Assembly (NCBI RefSeq): GCF_005222485.1
Contig: NZ_CP029078.1
Span: forward strand, 5,297,501 to 5,361,500
Length of the DNA: 64,000 nucleotides
Reading direction: 5' to 3'
From: Streptomyces griseoviridis
Lineage (GTDB): Bacteria > Actinomycetota > Actinomycetes > Streptomycetales > Streptomycetaceae
Numbering within the stretch: the stretch's first letter is position 1; each line of letters opens with the position of its first letter. This document shows, in pieces, positions 1-11,293 of this stretch. The position numbers and the translations under genes are program-made. Under the pieces are notes generated by a model, which saw nothing but the letters and a program-made list of their open reading frames with translations, searched no databases and was not told where the DNA came from.

Positions 1-324
1 CTGCGTGAGAAGACGGGCAACGACCCGATCATCACGCTGAAGCGCGCGCTCGAGAACATCAAGCCGACCCTCGAGGTCAAGTCCCGCCGTGTCGGTGGCG
101 CGACGTACCAGGTTCCGATCGAGGTCAAGCCCGGTCGTGCCAACACCCTGGCGCTGCGCTGGCTGGTCGGCTACTCCCGCGCCCGTCGCGAGAAGACCAT
201 GACCGAGCGTCTGCTCAACGAGCTTCTGGACGCTTCGAACGGCCTCGGTGCGGCCGTCAAGAAGCGCGAGGACACGCACAAGATGGCCGAGTCCAACAAG
301 GCCTTCGCGCACTACCGCTGGTAG
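1..324 (+). CDS. rpsG: 30S ribosomal protein S7, 5'-truncated by the window edge
   Basis: This is the C-terminal 107 residues of S7, which nucleates assembly of the 30S head. The frame is open from base 1 and ends with the typical S7 tail (AFAHYRW, then TAG). Segments such as [11 protein letters not shown] and [17 protein letters not shown] are diagnostic. Bacterial S7 is about 156 aa, so roughly 49 N-terminal residues lie outside the window. fusA follows after 39 nt, the usual str-operon order (rpsL-rpsG-fusA-tuf). Confidence 0.97.
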   Translation: MREKTGNDPIITLKRALENIKPTLEVKSRRVGGATYQVPIEVKPGRANTLALRWLVGYSRARREKTMTERLLNELLDASNGLGAAVKKREDTHKMAESNKAFAHYRW

Positions 325-363
325 TCGCTACCCACATCGAGACCGAGAGAAGACCGAAGCCTT

Positions 364-2493
364 ATGGCTACCACTTCACTTGACCTGGCCAAGGTCCGCA
401 ACATCGGGATCATGGCCCACATCGACGCGGGCAAGACGACCACCACCGAGCGGATCCTGTTCTACACCGGCGTCTCCTACAAGATCGGTGAGGTCCACGA
501 CGGCGCCGCCACGATGGACTGGATGGAGCAGGAGCAGGAGCGTGGCATCACGATCACCTCTGCTGCCACCACCTGTCACTGGCCGCTCGAGGACAACGAC
601 TACACGATCAACATCATCGACACCCCGGGCCACGTCGACTTCACGGTCGAGGTGGAGCGCTCGCTGCGCGTCCTCGACGGTGCCGTCACGGTGTTCGACG
701 GTGTCGCCGGTGTCGAGCCGCAGTCCGAGACGGTGTGGCGTCAGGCCGACCGTTACGGCGTGCCGCGCATCTGCTTCGTGAACAAGCTGGACCGCACCGG
801 CGCCGAGTTCCACCGCTGTGTCGACATGATCAAGGACCGGCTCGGTGCCGTCCCGATCGTCATGCAGCTGCCGATCGGTGCCGAGGCCGACTTCAAGGGC
901 GTCGTGGACCTGGTCCGCATGAAGGCGCTCGTGTGGTCCGCGGAGGCCGCGAAGGGCGAGATGTACGACGTCGTCGACATCCCGGCCACGCACACCGAGG
1001 CCGCCGAGGAGTACCGCGGCAAGCTGGTCGAGACCGTCGCGGAGAACGACGACGAGATCATGGAGCTGTTCCTGGAGGGCCAGGAGCCCACCGAGGAGCA
1101 GCTGTACGCCGCGGTCCGTCGCATCACCATCGCGTCCGGCAAGTCCCAGGGCACCACGGTCACCCCGGTGTTCTGCGGCACCGCGTTCAAGAACAAGGGC
1201 GTCCAGCCCCTGCTCGACGCGGTCGTGCGCTACCTGCCGACCCCGCTCGACGTCGAGGCCATCGAGGGCCACGACGTCAAGGACCCCGAGGTCGTCGTCA
1301 CGCGCAAGCCGTCGGACGAGGAGCCGCTCTCCGCGCTCGCGTTCAAGATCATGAGCGACCCGCACCTCGGCAAGCTCACCTTCGTCCGGATCTACTCCGG
1401 TCGCCTCCAGTCCGGCACCGCGGTGCTGAACTCGGTCAAGGGCAAGAAGGAGCGCATCGGCAAGATCTACCGCATGCACGCGAACAAGCGTGAGGAGATC
1501 GAGTCGGTGGGCGCCGGTGACATCGTCGCCGTCATGGGCCTGAAGCAGACCACCACCGGTGAGACGCTGTCCGACGACAAGAACCCGGTGATCCTGGAGT
1601 CCATGGACTTCCCGGCGCCGGTCATCCAGGTCGCCATCGAGCCCAAGTCCAAGGGTGACCAGGAGAAGCTGGGTGTCGCCATCCAGCGTCTCGCGGAGGA
1701 GGACCCCTCCTTCCAGGTCCACTCGGACGAGGAGACCGGCCAGACCATCATCGGCGGTATGGGCGAGCTGCACCTCGAGGTGCTGGTCGACCGGATGCGC
1801 CGTGAGTTCAAGGTCGAGGCCAACGTCGGCAAGCCGCAGGTCGCGTACCGCGAGACGATCCGCAAGGCCGTTGAGCGCGTGGACTACACCCACAAGAAGC
1901 AGACCGGTGGTACCGGTCAGTTCGCCAAGGTGCAGATCGCGATCGAGCCCATCACCGAGAGCGACGGGCCGGCGTACGAGTTCGTGAACAAGGTGACCGG
2001 TGGCCGTATCCCGCGGGAGTACATCCCGTCGGTGGACGCCGGTGCGCAGGAGGCCATGCAGTTCGGCATCCTGGCCGGCTACGAGATGACGGGCGTCCGC
2101 GTCACGCTTCTCGACGGTGCCTACCACGAGGTCGACTCCTCCGAGCTGGCCTTCAAGATCGCCGGATCGCAGGCCTTCAAGGAGGCCGCGCGCAAGGCGT
2201 CCCCGGTGCTCCTCGAGCCGATGATGGCCGTCGAGGTCACCACGCCCGAGGAGTCGATGGGCGATGTCATCGGCGACCTCAACTCCCGCCGTGGCCAGAT
2301 CCAGGCCATGGAGGAGCGCAGCGGCGCCCGCGTCGTGAAGGGCCTCGTGCCCCTCTCGGAGATGTTCGGCTACGTCGGCGACCTCCGCAGCAAGACGTCG
2401 GGTCGCGCGAGCTACTCGATGCAGTTCGACTCCTACGCCGAGGTTCCCCGGAACGTCGCCGAGGAGATCATCGCGAAGGCCAAGGGCGAGTAA
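364..2493 (+). CDS. fusA: Elongation factor G
   Basis: EF-G is the cytoplasmic GTPase that drives ribosomal translocation and, with RRF, ribosome recycling. The 709-aa length is normal. G-domain motifs are visible: AHIDAGKTT at residues 18-26 (P-loop), DTPGH at about 86-90 and NKLD at about 140-143. Domains II to V follow, ending in the conserved [13 protein letters not shown] stretch and a YAEVP segment. The ATG is preceded by a GAGAGAAG-type ribosome-binding site. The gene lies between rpsG and tuf in the str operon. Nothing unusual is seen in the motifs. Confidence 0.98.
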   Translation: MATTSLDLAKVRNIGIMAHIDAGKTTTTERILFYTGVSYKIGEVHDGAATMDWMEQEQERGITITSAATTCHWPLEDNDYTINIIDTPGHVDFTVEVERSLRVLDGAVTVFDGVAGVEPQSETVWRQADRYGVPRICFVNKLDRTGAEFHRCVDMIKDRLGAVPIVMQLPIGAEADFKGVVDLVRMKALVWSAEAAKGEMYDVVDIPATHTEAAEEYRGKLVETVAENDDEIMELFLEGQEPTEEQLYAAVRRITIASGKSQGTTVTPVFCGTAFKNKGVQPLLDAVVRYLPTPLDVEAIEGHDVKDPEVVVTRKPSDEEPLSALAFKIMSDPHLGKLTFVRIYSGRLQSGTAVLNSVKGKKERIGKIYRMHANKREEIESVGAGDIVAVMGLKQTTTGETLSDDKNPVILESMDFPAPVIQVAIEPKSKGDQEKLGVAIQRLAEEDPSFQVHSDEETGQTIIGGMGELHLEVLVDRMRREFKVEANVGKPQVAYRETIRKAVERVDYTHKKQTGGTGQFAKVQIAIEPITESDGPAYEFVNKVTGGRIPREYIPSVDAGAQEAMQFGILAGYEMTGVRVTLLDGAYHEVDSSELAFKIAGSQAFKEAARKASPVLLEPMMAVEVTTPEESMGDVIGDLNSRRGQIQAMEERSGARVVKGLVPLSEMFGYVGDLRSKTSGRASYSMQFDSYAEVPRNVAEEIIAKAKGE

Positions 2494-2657
2494 CGCACCG
2501 CGTTCACACGCCGTAGGCTTGACCCCGAGCCTCCAGGGGCATTCACCCGAATTCATCACCGTATGACGGTGGGTGCCCCGGGCCCGGGCTTTGACAGCAA
2601 AGATCACCTGGCGCCGTTCAAGTAAGGCGTACCAGAACCACTCCCAGGAGGACCCCA

Positions 2658-3851
<1,194 letters not shown>

Positions 3852-3898
3852 TCTCGGGTTCGACCCGGTAGCTCCAGCCTGAGCTGAAGCACCTGAAG

Positions 3899-3928
3899 GG
3901 GCTCGCACGACTCCGGTCGTGCGGGCCC
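3899..3928 (+). terminator. Intrinsic terminator after tuf
   Basis: A 13-bp stem (left arm 3899-3911, right arm 3916-3928, one G-U pair) with a TCCG tetraloop, followed by TTT. It ends the str operon transcript. Confidence 0.85.
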
Positions 3929-4112
3929 TTTCGCATGCCCCGGCGCGTCCCCCGCCAACGAGGGGTTGGCCACGGCCGGGTGAAGTCTTCGGGAAGGCTG
4001 CCGGGCGGCTCGTCGAGGCTTGAGCCAACTCCGCGTCCGCAATGTCCCGAACGCCCTTCCCTGCTCACTCTGCGGGGCTTGTGACGCCCTAGCGTGAACC
4101 GGAAGCAGGGCC

Positions 4113-5387
4113 GTGGTGCCCGCCGGATCGCACACAGGGGATGACTGGGTTCTGATGCGTGGCGCGCGGAACGGGACGCTGACCAGCACGAGGGCCGACC
4201 ACGGTCACCGGCCGCCACCGGGCCCCTCGGAGGACCGCCGGGCGCGGCCGCCGGGCGCGGCCAGGTGGAGCGGCACCGCCTCGGCGCGCGGCCAGGACCG
4301 CACCCCGCTCCGGCGCGCGCGCCCGCGCCTGTACGCCGTCGACGGCATCCGGCTGATCGCCGCGCTGATGGTCGCCCTCCACCACTACGCCGGCACCGAC
4401 CGCGTGGACCGGGCGCCCAACCCGATCTGGGACCGTCCGGCCTCCGACCTCATGCCGACGGTGTTCCGCCTCGCGTCCTACGGCTGGATCGGCGTCGAGA
4501 TCTTCTTCGTGATCAGCGGCTTCGTGATCTGCATGTCCTGCTGGGGCCGCACCCCGCGGCAGTTCTTCGTCTCCCGGGTGATCCGGCTCTATCCGGCGTA
4601 CTGGTTCGCGATCGCCTTCACGACGGCGGTCCTCGCGCTGCTGCCGGGGGTCTGGGAGCGGCTCGGCCCGCGCGAGACGCTGCTCAACCTGACGATGCTC
4701 CAGGCGGGTTCGGGCGTCGGGAACGTCGACGGGGTTTACTGGACGCTCTGGTCGGAGCTGCGCTTCTACCTGCTGTTCCTGCTGGTCGTCGTCACCGGCC
4801 TGACGTACCGCAAGGTCGTGGTGTTCTGCTGCGCGTGGGGTGCCGCGGCGATGCTGGCGCCCGCGGCCGGGCTGCCGCTCCTCGACCTGGTCGCCAACCC
4901 GGACGGCGCCTGGTACTTCATCGCGGGCCTGGCCCTCTACCTGATGCACCGCTTCGGCCAGGACCTGCTGCTGTGGGGCATCCTCGGGATGTCCTGGCTG
5001 ATGGCCCAGCGGGAGCTGGGCACCCGGATCGACGAGGTCGAACATGTGTCGGGCTGGCGGGGGAGCGTCGCCATCTACACCGCGTTCCTGCTGGTGATGG
5101 TTGCCGTCGCGCTCGGCGCCACCGACCGGGTCCGCTGGCAGTGGCTGGTGACGGCGGGCGCCCTGACGTACCCGTTCTATCTGCTGCACTACGCGGCCGG
5201 CACGGCGGTCATCAGCCGGCTGCGGGACACGATGGACGCGCGGCTGCTGGTGGTCCTCGTCGTCGCCGGGTTCCTGGCGCTGAGCTGGGTGGTGCACCGG
5301 TGGGTCGAGCGGCCGCTGGCCGGGATGCTGAAGCGCGGGCTCGACTCGTCGTTCACGCGGATGCGCGACGCGGGGAGCGGGGGATGA
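4113..5387 (+). CDS. Acyltransferase 3 family (OafA/YrhL-like) integral membrane protein
   Basis: A predicted polytopic membrane O-acyltransferase of the acyltransferase 3 family, which transfers acyl groups to extracytoplasmic sugars, antibiotics or polymers. The 424-aa protein has a basic, Pro-rich cytoplasmic N-terminus (about 70 aa), then the family signature YAVDGIRLIAALMVALHH near residues 74-91, the FFVISGFVI segment and RLYPAYWFAIAF. About ten hydrophobic segments follow, ending in an arginine-rich tail. The GTG at 4113 has GGAAG 7 nt upstream; an ATG at 4155 is an alternative. It is a lone gene between the str and S10 operons with no clear partner, so the substrate cannot be inferred. 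Confidence 0.85.
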   Translation: MVPAGSHTGDDWVLMRGARNGTLTSTRADHGHRPPPGPSEDRRARPPGAARWSGTASARGQDRTPLRRARPRLYAVDGIRLIAALMVALHHYAGTDRVDRAPNPIWDRPASDLMPTVFRLASYGWIGVEIFFVISGFVICMSCWGRTPRQFFVSRVIRLYPAYWFAIAFTTAVLALLPGVWERLGPRETLLNLTMLQAGSGVGNVDGVYWTLWSELRFYLLFLLVVVTGLTYRKVVVFCCAWGAAAMLAPAAGLPLLDLVANPDGAWYFIAGLALYLMHRFGQDLLLWGILGMSWLMAQRELGTRIDEVEHVSGWRGSVAIYTAFLLVMVAVALGATDRVRWQWLVTAGALTYPFYLLHYAAGTAVISRLRDTMDARLLVVLVVAGFLALSWVVHRWVERPLAGMLKRGLDSSFTRMRDAGSGG

Positions 5388-5455
5388 GCGGCTCTGCCGC
5401 AGCGGGGGAGAGCGGGCGATGTGGGCCGTTTGCCCCGGGGCGTCGGTACCTGTGT

Positions 5456-5483
5456 TTGACCTACGTCACTCCCGGGGTATTCT
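5456..5483 (+). promoter_or_regulatory. Candidate vegetative promoter of the S10 operon
   Basis: TTGACC (5456-5461), a 16-bp spacer, then TATTCT (5478-5483). The -10 is embedded in GGGGTATTCT, almost the same as in front of rplM. The predicted transcription start is near 5490. Confidence 0.65.
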
Positions 5484-5560
5484 CTCCGGCTCGATTGGCC
5501 AGGCCCCTGCCCCATATGGCAGACTAGCCTGGTTGCTCGGTCGAGTGTTGATGCTGCGCG

Positions 5561-5619
5561 CCTCCCGCCGGGAGGACCGAAAGCGAGTCCCACAGTACTC
5601 GTCAACCCCCTCGGGGTTG
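5561..5619 (+). promoter_or_regulatory. Cluster of three hairpins in the rpsJ leader
   Basis: Three consecutive stems are visible: CCTCCC/GGGAGG with a 3-nt loop (5561-5575), CGAGT/ACTCG (5584-5601) and CAACCCC/GGGGTTG with a CTC loop (5603-5619). They lie about 230-290 nt before rpsJ. This is an inferred cis-regulatory leader structure with no ligand assigned. Confidence 0.45.
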
Positions 5620-5851
5620 GACGTACGGGAATCTTTCGGGAAGCGACAGTGCAGCACCGGCCAGGCGCCCGGTGGACTTTCGTTCCCGGCTTGCGGTACC
5701 GGAAGGGCCGTGCTTGTTCCGTACAGGGATGCTCGAACAAGGGGCATCTGTGTCAGCGACAGCGCGACACGCCCGACCGCGTGGGTCGGACGAACGGGAT
5801 ATGGGAACACCGGGTTCCAGAGCGTAAGAGAGACAGGACTACTGAGTAGCC

Positions 5852-6160
5852 ATGGCGGGACAGAAGATCCGCATCCGGCTCAAGGCCTACGACCACGAGG
5901 TCATCGACTCTTCGGCGAAGAAGATCGTCGAGACGGTGACCAGGACTGGTGCGTCGGTCGCGGGCCCGGTGCCGCTGCCCACTGAGAAGAACGTGTACTG
6001 CGTCATCAAGTCGCCGCACAAGTACAAGGACTCGCGCGAGCACTTCGAGATGCGCACGCACAAGCGCCTGATCGACATCCTCGACCCGACGCCCAAGACC
6101 GTTGACTCCCTGATGCGACTCGACCTCCCGGCCGGTGTCGACATCGAGATCAAGCTCTGA
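5852..6160 (+). CDS. rpsJ: 30S ribosomal protein S10
   Basis: S10 is a 30S head protein and, in its free form, the NusE antitermination factor. The 102-aa length is normal, with the characteristic [21 protein letters not shown]-terminus, an [14 protein letters not shown] segment and a GVDIEIKL end. It is the first gene of the S10 operon, 17 nt before rplC. The ATG is preceded by a weak purine-rich site, so the leader structures may matter for its translation. Confidence 0.98.
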   Translation: MAGQKIRIRLKAYDHEVIDSSAKKIVETVTRTGASVAGPVPLPTEKNVYCVIKSPHKYKDSREHFEMRTHKRLIDILDPTPKTVDSLMRLDLPAGVDIEIKL

Positions 6161-6177
6161 GGCCGGTGATCTGAGAG

Positions 6178-6822
6178 ATGGCTAAGCAGATCAAGGGCAT
6201 CCTGGGCGAGAAGCTCGGCATGACGCAGGTGTGGGACGAGAACAACCGTGTTGTTCCGGTCACCGTCGTCAAGGCCGGCCCCAACGTCGTGACCCAGGTC
6301 CGTACGAACGATGTCGACGGCTACGAGTCGGTCCAGATCGCCTTCGGCGAGATCGACCCGCGCAAGGTGAACAAGCCCCTCAAGGGCCACTTCGCCAAGG
6401 CCGACGTCACCCCCCGCCGTCACCTCGTCGAGATCCGTACCGCTGACGCCAGCGTGTACACCCTCGGCCAGGAGATCACCGCCGAGTCCTTCGAGGCCGG
6501 CGTCAAGGTGGACGTGACCGGCAAGAGCAAGGGCAAGGGCTTCGCCGGTGTCATGAAGCGTCACAACTTCAAGGGCCTCGGCGCCGGTCACGGCACCCAG
6601 CGCAAGCACCGCTCTCCCGGCTCCATCGGTGGCTGCGCCACCCCGGGCCGTGTGTTCAAGGGCCTCCGCATGGCGGGTCGCATGGGCAACGAGCGGGTCA
6701 CCACCCAGAACCTGACCGTCCACGCCGTTGACGCGGAGAAGGGTCTGCTGCTCATCAAGGGCGCGGTTCCCGGTCCGAACGGCGGCCTCGTCCTGGTCCG
6801 CACCGCGGCCAAGGGGGCCTGA
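6178..6822 (+). CDS. rplC: 50S ribosomal protein L3
   Basis: L3 is an early 50S assembly protein whose extension reaches the peptidyl-transferase region. The 214-aa length is standard. It begins [15 protein letters not shown] and carries the long-loop segment [19 protein letters not shown] and the [12 protein letters not shown] stretch typical of L3. It is the second gene of the S10 operon, and rplD starts 8 nt after its stop. Confidence 0.98.
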   Translation: MAKQIKGILGEKLGMTQVWDENNRVVPVTVVKAGPNVVTQVRTNDVDGYESVQIAFGEIDPRKVNKPLKGHFAKADVTPRRHLVEIRTADASVYTLGQEITAESFEAGVKVDVTGKSKGKGFAGVMKRHNFKGLGAGHGTQRKHRSPGSIGGCATPGRVFKGLRMAGRMGNERVTTQNLTVHAVDAEKGLLLIKGAVPGPNGGLVLVRTAAKGA

Positions 6823-6830
6823 GGTAACCG

Positions 6831-7499
6831 ATGAGCACTGTTGACATCCTTTCGCCTGCGGGCGACAAGGCCGGTTCCGTCGAACTCCCCTCGGAGATCT
6901 TCGACGTCGAGAAGATCAGCATCCCGCTGATCCACCAGGTCGTTGTCGCTCAGCTGGCCGCTGCCCGCCAGGGCACGCACAAGACCAAGACCCGCGGCGA
7001 GGTCCGAGGCGGCGGCAAGAAGCCGTACCGCCAGAAGGGCACCGGCCGCGCCCGTCAGGGCTCGACCCGCGCGCCGCAGTTCGCCGGTGGTGGCGTCGTG
7101 CACGGTCCCGTGCCGCGTGACTACTCGCAGCGGACCCCGAAGAAGATGAAGGCTGCCGCGCTGCGTCACGCCCTCACCGACCGGGCCCGCCACAACCGCA
7201 TCCACGTCGTCTCCGGCGTCATCGAGGGTGAGAACCCGTCGACGAAGGCCGCCCGGACGCTGTTCGGCAAGATCTCGGAGCGCAAGAACCTGCTCCTGGT
7301 CGTCGACCGCGCCGACGAGGCCGCGTGGCTGTCCGCCCGCAACCTGCCCCAGGTCCACATCCTGGAGCCGGGCCAGCTGAACACGTACGACGTTCTCGTC
7401 TCGGACGACGTGGTCTTCACCCAGGCTGCTTTCGAGTCCTTCGTGTCCGGCGCTCCCAGTGCCGAGCGGAACGATGACACCGAAGGGAGCGAGGTCTGA
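6831..7499 (+). CDS. rplD: 50S ribosomal protein L4
   Basis: L4 lines the peptide exit tunnel; in enterobacteria it also represses its own S10 operon. The 222-aa protein contains the tunnel-loop hallmark [18 protein letters not shown] and RALLTD/DR-type helices. A low-conservation acidic C-terminal tail ends EGSEV. Its TGA overlaps the rplW ATG by one base, which suggests translational coupling. Whether L4 autoregulates this operon cannot be judged from sequence. Confidence 0.98.
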   Translation: MSTVDILSPAGDKAGSVELPSEIFDVEKISIPLIHQVVVAQLAAARQGTHKTKTRGEVRGGGKKPYRQKGTGRARQGSTRAPQFAGGGVVHGPVPRDYSQRTPKKMKAAALRHALTDRARHNRIHVVSGVIEGENPSTKAARTLFGKISERKNLLLVVDRADEAAWLSARNLPQVHILEPGQLNTYDVLVSDDVVFTQAAFESFVSGAPSAERNDDTEGSEV

Positions 7500-7918
7500 T
7501 GGCCATCCGTCACCCCGCTATCGCCTCGAAGGCCGCCAAGGCCGCGAAGGCCGCGCGCGTCGCCAAGGCGCGTCGTCACGCCGCCGAGGGCAAGAACACC
7601 GTCGTCACCGCGCCCAGCAAGGCGTACACGGACCCCCGTGACGTGCTGCTGAAGCCGGTCGTGTCGGAGAAGAGCTACGCCCTCCTCGACGAGAACAAGT
7701 ACACGTTCATCGTCGCCCCGGGCTCCAACAAGACCCAGATCAAGCAGGCCGTCCAGGCGGTCTTCTCGGTCACGGTCACCGGGGTCAACACGATCAACCG
7801 CCAGGGCAAGCGCAAGCGCACCAAGACCGGTTTCGGTCAGCGCGCCGCGACCAAGCGCGCGATCGTGACCCTCGCTGAGGGCGACCGAATCGACATCTTC
7901 GGCGGTCCGACCGCGTAA
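7499..7918 (+). CDS. rplW: 50S ribosomal protein L23 with Ala/Lys-rich N-terminal extension
   Basis: L23 sits at the exit tunnel and docks trigger factor and SRP. The conserved domain begins near residue 45 ([16 protein letters not shown]) and contains the [11 protein letters not shown] loop. About 40 residues of Ala/Lys/Arg-rich sequence precede it, making this protein (139 aa) longer than the roughly 100-aa enterobacterial form. That extension is usual for Streptomyces L23. The ATG overlaps the rplD stop. Confidence 0.97.
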   Translation: MAIRHPAIASKAAKAAKAARVAKARRHAAEGKNTVVTAPSKAYTDPRDVLLKPVVSEKSYALLDENKYTFIVAPGSNKTQIKQAVQAVFSVTVTGVNTINRQGKRKRTKTGFGQRAATKRAIVTLAEGDRIDIFGGPTA

Positions 7919-7966
7919 GCGGTCGGAGCGTCCAGATAATCGGAAACTTCCGAGGACTGAGAGACA

Positions 7967-8803
7967 ATGGGTATCCGCAAGTACAAGCCGACTACGCCGG
8001 GCCGTCGTGGCTCCAGCGTCGCCGACTTCGTCGAGGTCACGCGGTCCACGCCGGAGAAGTCGCTGGTCCGCCCGCTGCACAGCAAGGGCGGCCGTAACAA
8101 CGCCGGTCGTGTGACCGTTCGCCACCAGGGTGGCGGACACAAGCGCGCCTACCGAGTGATCGACTTCCGTCGTCACGACAAGGACGGCGTGCCGGCGAAG
8201 GTCGCGCACATCGAGTACGACCCCAACCGCACCGCGCGCATCGCGCTGCTGCACTACGCGGACGGCGAGAAGCGCTACATCCTCGCCCCCCGCAACCTGT
8301 CGCAGGGCGACCGCGTCGAGAACGGTCCCGGGGCCGACATCAAGCCGGGCAACAACCTGGCCCTCCGCAACATCCCGGTCGGTACCACGATCCACGCGAT
8401 CGAGCTCCGTCCCGGTGGCGGCGCCAAGTTCGCCCGGTCCGCCGGTGCCTCCGTGCAGCTGCTCGCGAAGGAGGGCTCGATGGCCCACCTCCGCATGCCG
8501 TCCGGTGAGATCCGCCTGGTCGACCAGCGCTGCCGCGCCACGGTCGGCGAGGTCGGCAACGCCGAGCAGAGCAACATCAACTGGGGCAAGGCCGGCCGCA
8601 AGCGCTGGCTGGGCGTCCGCCCGACCGTTCGCGGTGTGGCGATGAACCCGGTTGACCACCCCCACGGTGGTGGTGAGGGCAAGACCTCCGGTGGTCGTCA
8701 CCCGGTCAGCCCCTGGGGTCAGAAGGAGGGTCGTACTCGTTCGCCGAAGAAGGCTTCGAACAAGTACATCGTCCGCCGCCGCAAGACGAACAAGAAGCGC
8801 TAG
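7967..8803 (+). CDS. rplB: 50S ribosomal protein L2
   Basis: L2 is required for subunit association and peptidyl-transferase activity. The 278-aa length is normal. It has the [13 protein letters not shown] start, the [15 protein letters not shown] segment and the near-invariant C-terminal [15 protein letters not shown] motif with its functional histidine. It lies 48 nt after rplW and 12 nt before rpsS. Confidence 0.98.
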   Translation: MGIRKYKPTTPGRRGSSVADFVEVTRSTPEKSLVRPLHSKGGRNNAGRVTVRHQGGGHKRAYRVIDFRRHDKDGVPAKVAHIEYDPNRTARIALLHYADGEKRYILAPRNLSQGDRVENGPGADIKPGNNLALRNIPVGTTIHAIELRPGGGAKFARSAGASVQLLAKEGSMAHLRMPSGEIRLVDQRCRATVGEVGNAEQSNINWGKAGRKRWLGVRPTVRGVAMNPVDHPHGGGEGKTSGGRHPVSPWGQKEGRTRSPKKASNKYIVRRRKTNKKR

Positions 8804-8815
8804 GAGCGGGTTTAG

Positions 8816-9097
8816 ATGCCGCGGAGTCTCAAGAAGGGGCCCTTCGTCGACGACCACCTGATCAAGAAGGTGGACGCCCAGAACGAAGCCGGTTCCAAGA
8901 ACGTCATCAAGACCTGGTCCCGCCGCTCGATGATCGTCCCGGCCATGCTCGGTCACACGATCGCGGTGCACAACGGCAAGACCCACATCCCGGTGTTTGT
9001 CACCGAGTCGATGGTCGGCCACAAGCTCGGCGAGTTCTCGCCGACGCGCACCTTCCGGGGTCACGTCAAGGACGACCGGAAGTCGAAGCGCCGCTAG
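8816..9097 (+). CDS. rpsS: 30S ribosomal protein S19
   Basis: S19 is a 30S head protein that forms a complex with S13 near the A site. The 93-aa length is normal. It begins [17 protein letters not shown] and includes [21 protein letters not shown] and the [12 protein letters not shown](R)GH end. It lies within the S10 operon between rplB and rplV. Confidence 0.98.
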   Translation: MPRSLKKGPFVDDHLIKKVDAQNEAGSKNVIKTWSRRSMIVPAMLGHTIAVHNGKTHIPVFVTESMVGHKLGEFSPTRTFRGHVKDDRKSKRR

Positions 9098-9137
9098 CGC
9101 GGGGTGAACGACCATGACAAACACTGAAGGGACAACC

Positions 9138-9485
9138 ATGGAAGCCAGGGCCCAGGCGCGGTACATCCGCGTCACGCCCATGAAGGCCCGCCGCGTGGTG
9201 GACCTCATCCGTGGCATGGACGCCACGGAGGCTCAGGCGGTCCTGCGCTTCGCCCCGCAGGCCGCGAGCGTGCCGGTCGGCAAGGTGCTTGACAGCGCCA
9301 TCGCCAACGCCGCGCACAACTACGACCACACCGACGCCGACAGCCTCTTCATCTCCGAGGCCTACGTCGACGAGGGCCCGACCCTGAAGCGGTTCCGGCC
9401 GCGCGCCCAGGGTCGCGCCTACCGGATCCGCAAGCGGACCAGCCACATCACTGTGGTCGTCAGCAGCAAGGAAGGAACCCGGTAA
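9138..9485 (+). CDS. rplV: 50S ribosomal protein L22
   Basis: L22 lines the exit tunnel with a beta-hairpin. From this ATG the protein is 115 aa, starting [19 protein letters not shown] and ending [17 protein letters not shown]. An in-frame ATG 24 nt upstream (9114, adding MTNTEGTT) is possible. I prefer 9138 because GAAGGGA lies 6-7 nt before it, while 9114 has only a weak site. The TAA overlaps the rpsC ATG by one base. Confidence 0.93.
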   Translation: MEARAQARYIRVTPMKARRVVDLIRGMDATEAQAVLRFAPQAASVPVGKVLDSAIANAAHNYDHTDADSLFISEAYVDEGPTLKRFRPRAQGRAYRIRKRTSHITVVVSSKEGTR

Positions 9486-10318
9486 TGGGCCAGAAGGTAA
9501 ACCCGCACGGGTTCCGGCTCGGTGTCACGACCGACTTCAAGTCGCGTTGGTACGCCGACAAGCTGTACAAGGACTACGTCAAGGAAGACGTCGCCATCCG
9601 TCGGATGATGACGTCCGGCATGGAGCGCGCCGGCATCTCGAAGGTGGAGATCGAGCGCACCCGTGACCGCGTCCGTGTGGACATCCACACCGCGCGTCCC
9701 GGCATCGTCATCGGCCGTCGTGGCGCCGAGGCCGACCGCATCCGCGGCGACCTCGAGAAGCTCACGGGCAAGCAGGTCCAGCTGAACATCCTCGAGGTCA
9801 AGAACCCCGAGACGGATGCCCAGCTGGTCGCGCAGGCCGTCGCCGAGCAGCTCTCCTCCCGCGTCTCCTTCCGTCGGGCCATGCGCAAGAGCATGCAGTC
9901 CGCCATGAAGGCCGGCGCCAAGGGCATCAAGATCCAGTGCGGTGGCCGCCTCGGCGGCGCCGAGATGTCCCGCTCGGAGTTCTACCGCGAGGGCCGCGTG
10001 CCCCTGCACACGCTCCGCGCGAACGTGGACTACGGCTTCTTCGAGGCCAAGACGACCTTCGGCCGCATCGGCGTGAAGGTCTGGATCTACAAGGGCGATG
10101 TCAAGAACATCGCCGAGGTCCGCGCCGAGAACGCCGCGGCCCGTGCGGGTAACCGCCCGGCCCGCGGTGGCGCCGACCGCCCGGCCCGTGGTGGCCGTGG
10201 CGGCGGTGGCGAGCGGCGCGGTCGCAAGCCGCAGCAGGCTGCCGGCGCCGAGGCCCCCAAGACGGAGTCTCCGGCCGCCGCCCCTGCTCCGGCCGAGAGC
10301 ACCGGAACGGAGGCCTGA
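9485..10318 (+). CDS. rpsC: 30S ribosomal protein S3
   Basis: S3 is at the mRNA entry tunnel and has helicase-related and KH domains. It starts [12 protein letters not shown]; the KH GxxG-type segment [13 protein letters not shown] lies at about residues 72-84. The S3 core ends near residue 212 (IYKGD). It is followed by about 65 residues of low-complexity sequence with two RPARGG-type repeats, an RG-rich patch and an Ala/Pro tail. Such tails are common in actinobacterial S3 (277 aa here against 233 in E. coli). It is translationally coupled to rplV. Confidence 0.98.
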   Translation: MGQKVNPHGFRLGVTTDFKSRWYADKLYKDYVKEDVAIRRMMTSGMERAGISKVEIERTRDRVRVDIHTARPGIVIGRRGAEADRIRGDLEKLTGKQVQLNILEVKNPETDAQLVAQAVAEQLSSRVSFRRAMRKSMQSAMKAGAKGIKIQCGGRLGGAEMSRSEFYREGRVPLHTLRANVDYGFFEAKTTFGRIGVKVWIYKGDVKNIAEVRAENAAARAGNRPARGGADRPARGGRGGGGERRGRKPQQAAGAEAPKTESPAAAPAPAESTGTEA

Positions 10319-10323
10319 CCGTC

Positions 10324-10743
10324 ATGCTGATCCCCCGTAGGGTCAAGCACCGCAAGCAGCACCACCCGAAGCGCGACGGCGCTGCCAAGGGCGGCACGCA
10401 GGTTGCGTTCGGCGAGTACGGCATCCAGGCGCTCACCCCGGCGTATGTGACGAACCGCCAGATCGAGGCCGCTCGTATCGCCATGACGCGTCACATCAAG
10501 CGTGGTGGCAAGGTCTGGATCAACATCTACCCGGACCGTCCGCTCACCAAGAAGCCTGCCGAGACCCGCATGGGTTCCGGTAAGGGTTCGCCCGAGTGGT
10601 GGATCGCCAACGTCAAGCCCGGACGCGTGATGTTCGAGCTGTCGTACCCCAACGAGAAGATCGCCCGTGAGGCGCTGACCCGTGCGGCCCACAAGCTGCC
10701 GATGAAGTGCCGGATCGTCAAGCGCGAGGCAGGTGAAGCGTGA
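10324..10743 (+). CDS. rplP: 50S ribosomal protein L16
   Basis: L16 organises the 50S A-site tRNA region. The 139-aa length is normal, with [17 protein letters not shown] at the start, the [27 protein letters not shown] region in its usual place and an [14 protein letters not shown] end. Its TGA shares a base with the rpmC ATG. Confidence 0.98.
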   Translation: MLIPRRVKHRKQHHPKRDGAAKGGTQVAFGEYGIQALTPAYVTNRQIEAARIAMTRHIKRGGKVWINIYPDRPLTKKPAETRMGSGKGSPEWWIANVKPGRVMFELSYPNEKIAREALTRAAHKLPMKCRIVKREAGEA

Positions 10744-10967
10744 TGTCGGCCGGTACCAAGGCGTCCGAGCTGCGCGAACTGGGTGACGAGGAGCTTCTCG
10801 CGAAGCTCCGCGAAGCCAAGGAAGAACTGTTCAATCTCCGCTTCCAGGCGGCGACCGGACAGCTCGAGAACCACGGTCGGCTCAAGGCCGTCCGCAAGGA
10901 CATCGCGCGGATCTACACCCTGATGCGCGAGCGCGAGCTGGGCATCGAGACGGTGGAGAACGCCTGA
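10743..10967 (+). CDS. rpmC: 50S ribosomal protein L29
   Basis: L29 is a small helical 50S protein near the exit tunnel. It has 74 aa: [19 protein letters not shown], then the conserved [17 protein letters not shown] helix and the [10 protein letters not shown] end. A GTG one codon upstream is in frame, but the ATG overlapping the rplP stop is the usual start. The stop overlaps the rpsQ ATG. Confidence 0.97.
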   Translation: MSAGTKASELRELGDEELLAKLREAKEELFNLRFQAATGQLENHGRLKAVRKDIARIYTLMRERELGIETVENA

Positions 10968-11251
10968 TGAGCGAGAACAACGTGACTGAGAACGCAGAAG
11001 CGCGCGGCTTCCGCAAGACCCGCGAGGGTCTCGTCGTCAGCGACAAGATGGACAAGACCGTCGTCGTCGCTGTCGAGGACCGCGTCAAGCACGCGCTGTA
11101 CGGCAAGGTCATCCGCCGTACGAACAAGCTCAAGGCGCACGACGAGCAGAACGCTGCGGGCGTCGGCGACCGTGTCCTCCTCGCGGAGACCCGGCCGCTG
11201 AGCGCGACGAAGCGCTGGCGCATCGTCGAGATCCTCGAGAAGGCCAAGTAA
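10967..11251 (+). CDS. rpsQ: 30S ribosomal protein S17
   Basis: S17 is a primary 16S rRNA-binding OB-fold protein. The 94-aa protein has a short acidic N-terminus, then [38 protein letters not shown] and [17 protein letters not shown]. It is the last gene of the S10 group. The 100-nt gap before rplN holds two strong hairpins, which mark a break between the S10 and spc groups. Confidence 0.98.
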   Translation: MSENNVTENAEARGFRKTREGLVVSDKMDKTVVVAVEDRVKHALYGKVIRRTNKLKAHDEQNAAGVGDRVLLAETRPLSATKRWRIVEILEKAK

Positions 11252-11254
11252 ATC

Positions 11255-11278
11255 TCCTGCGGGGCAAACCTCGCAGGA
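11255..11278 (+). other. Hairpin between rpsQ and rplN (first)
   Basis: A 10-bp stem (11255-11264 with 11269-11278, one G-U pair) closed by a CAAA loop, directly after the rpsQ stop. There is no T-run, so it is a possible attenuator or mRNA-processing or stability element rather than a classical terminator. Confidence 0.6.
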
Positions 11279-11293
11279 CAGTTCCGCCAGGCT

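Larger units (their letters stand above)
5388..5851 (+). other. Promoter and long leader region of the S10 operon
   Basis: These 464 nt hold no convincing gene; the short ORFs here lack conserved features and overlap the promoter. The region carries the rpsJ promoter and a leader of about 360 nt with several short hairpins. A leader of this size in front of a ribosomal-protein operon suggests mRNA-level control, but I do not recognise a specific known leader family. Confidence 0.6.

Noticed and set aside
376..2607. 743-codon open frame on the minus strand across fusA, and similar long antisense frames (for example 2604-4028, 30674-34480, 26417-29458).
   Set aside because: They are mirror images of real genes in very G+C-rich DNA, where stop codons are rare. 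The products are Arg/Asp/His-rich with no recognisable domain and no ribosome-binding site.
5384..5527. Short ORF starting at the acyltransferase stop (MSGSAAAGESG...).
   Set aside because: It overlaps the rpsJ promoter, has poor family likeness and is only open by composition.
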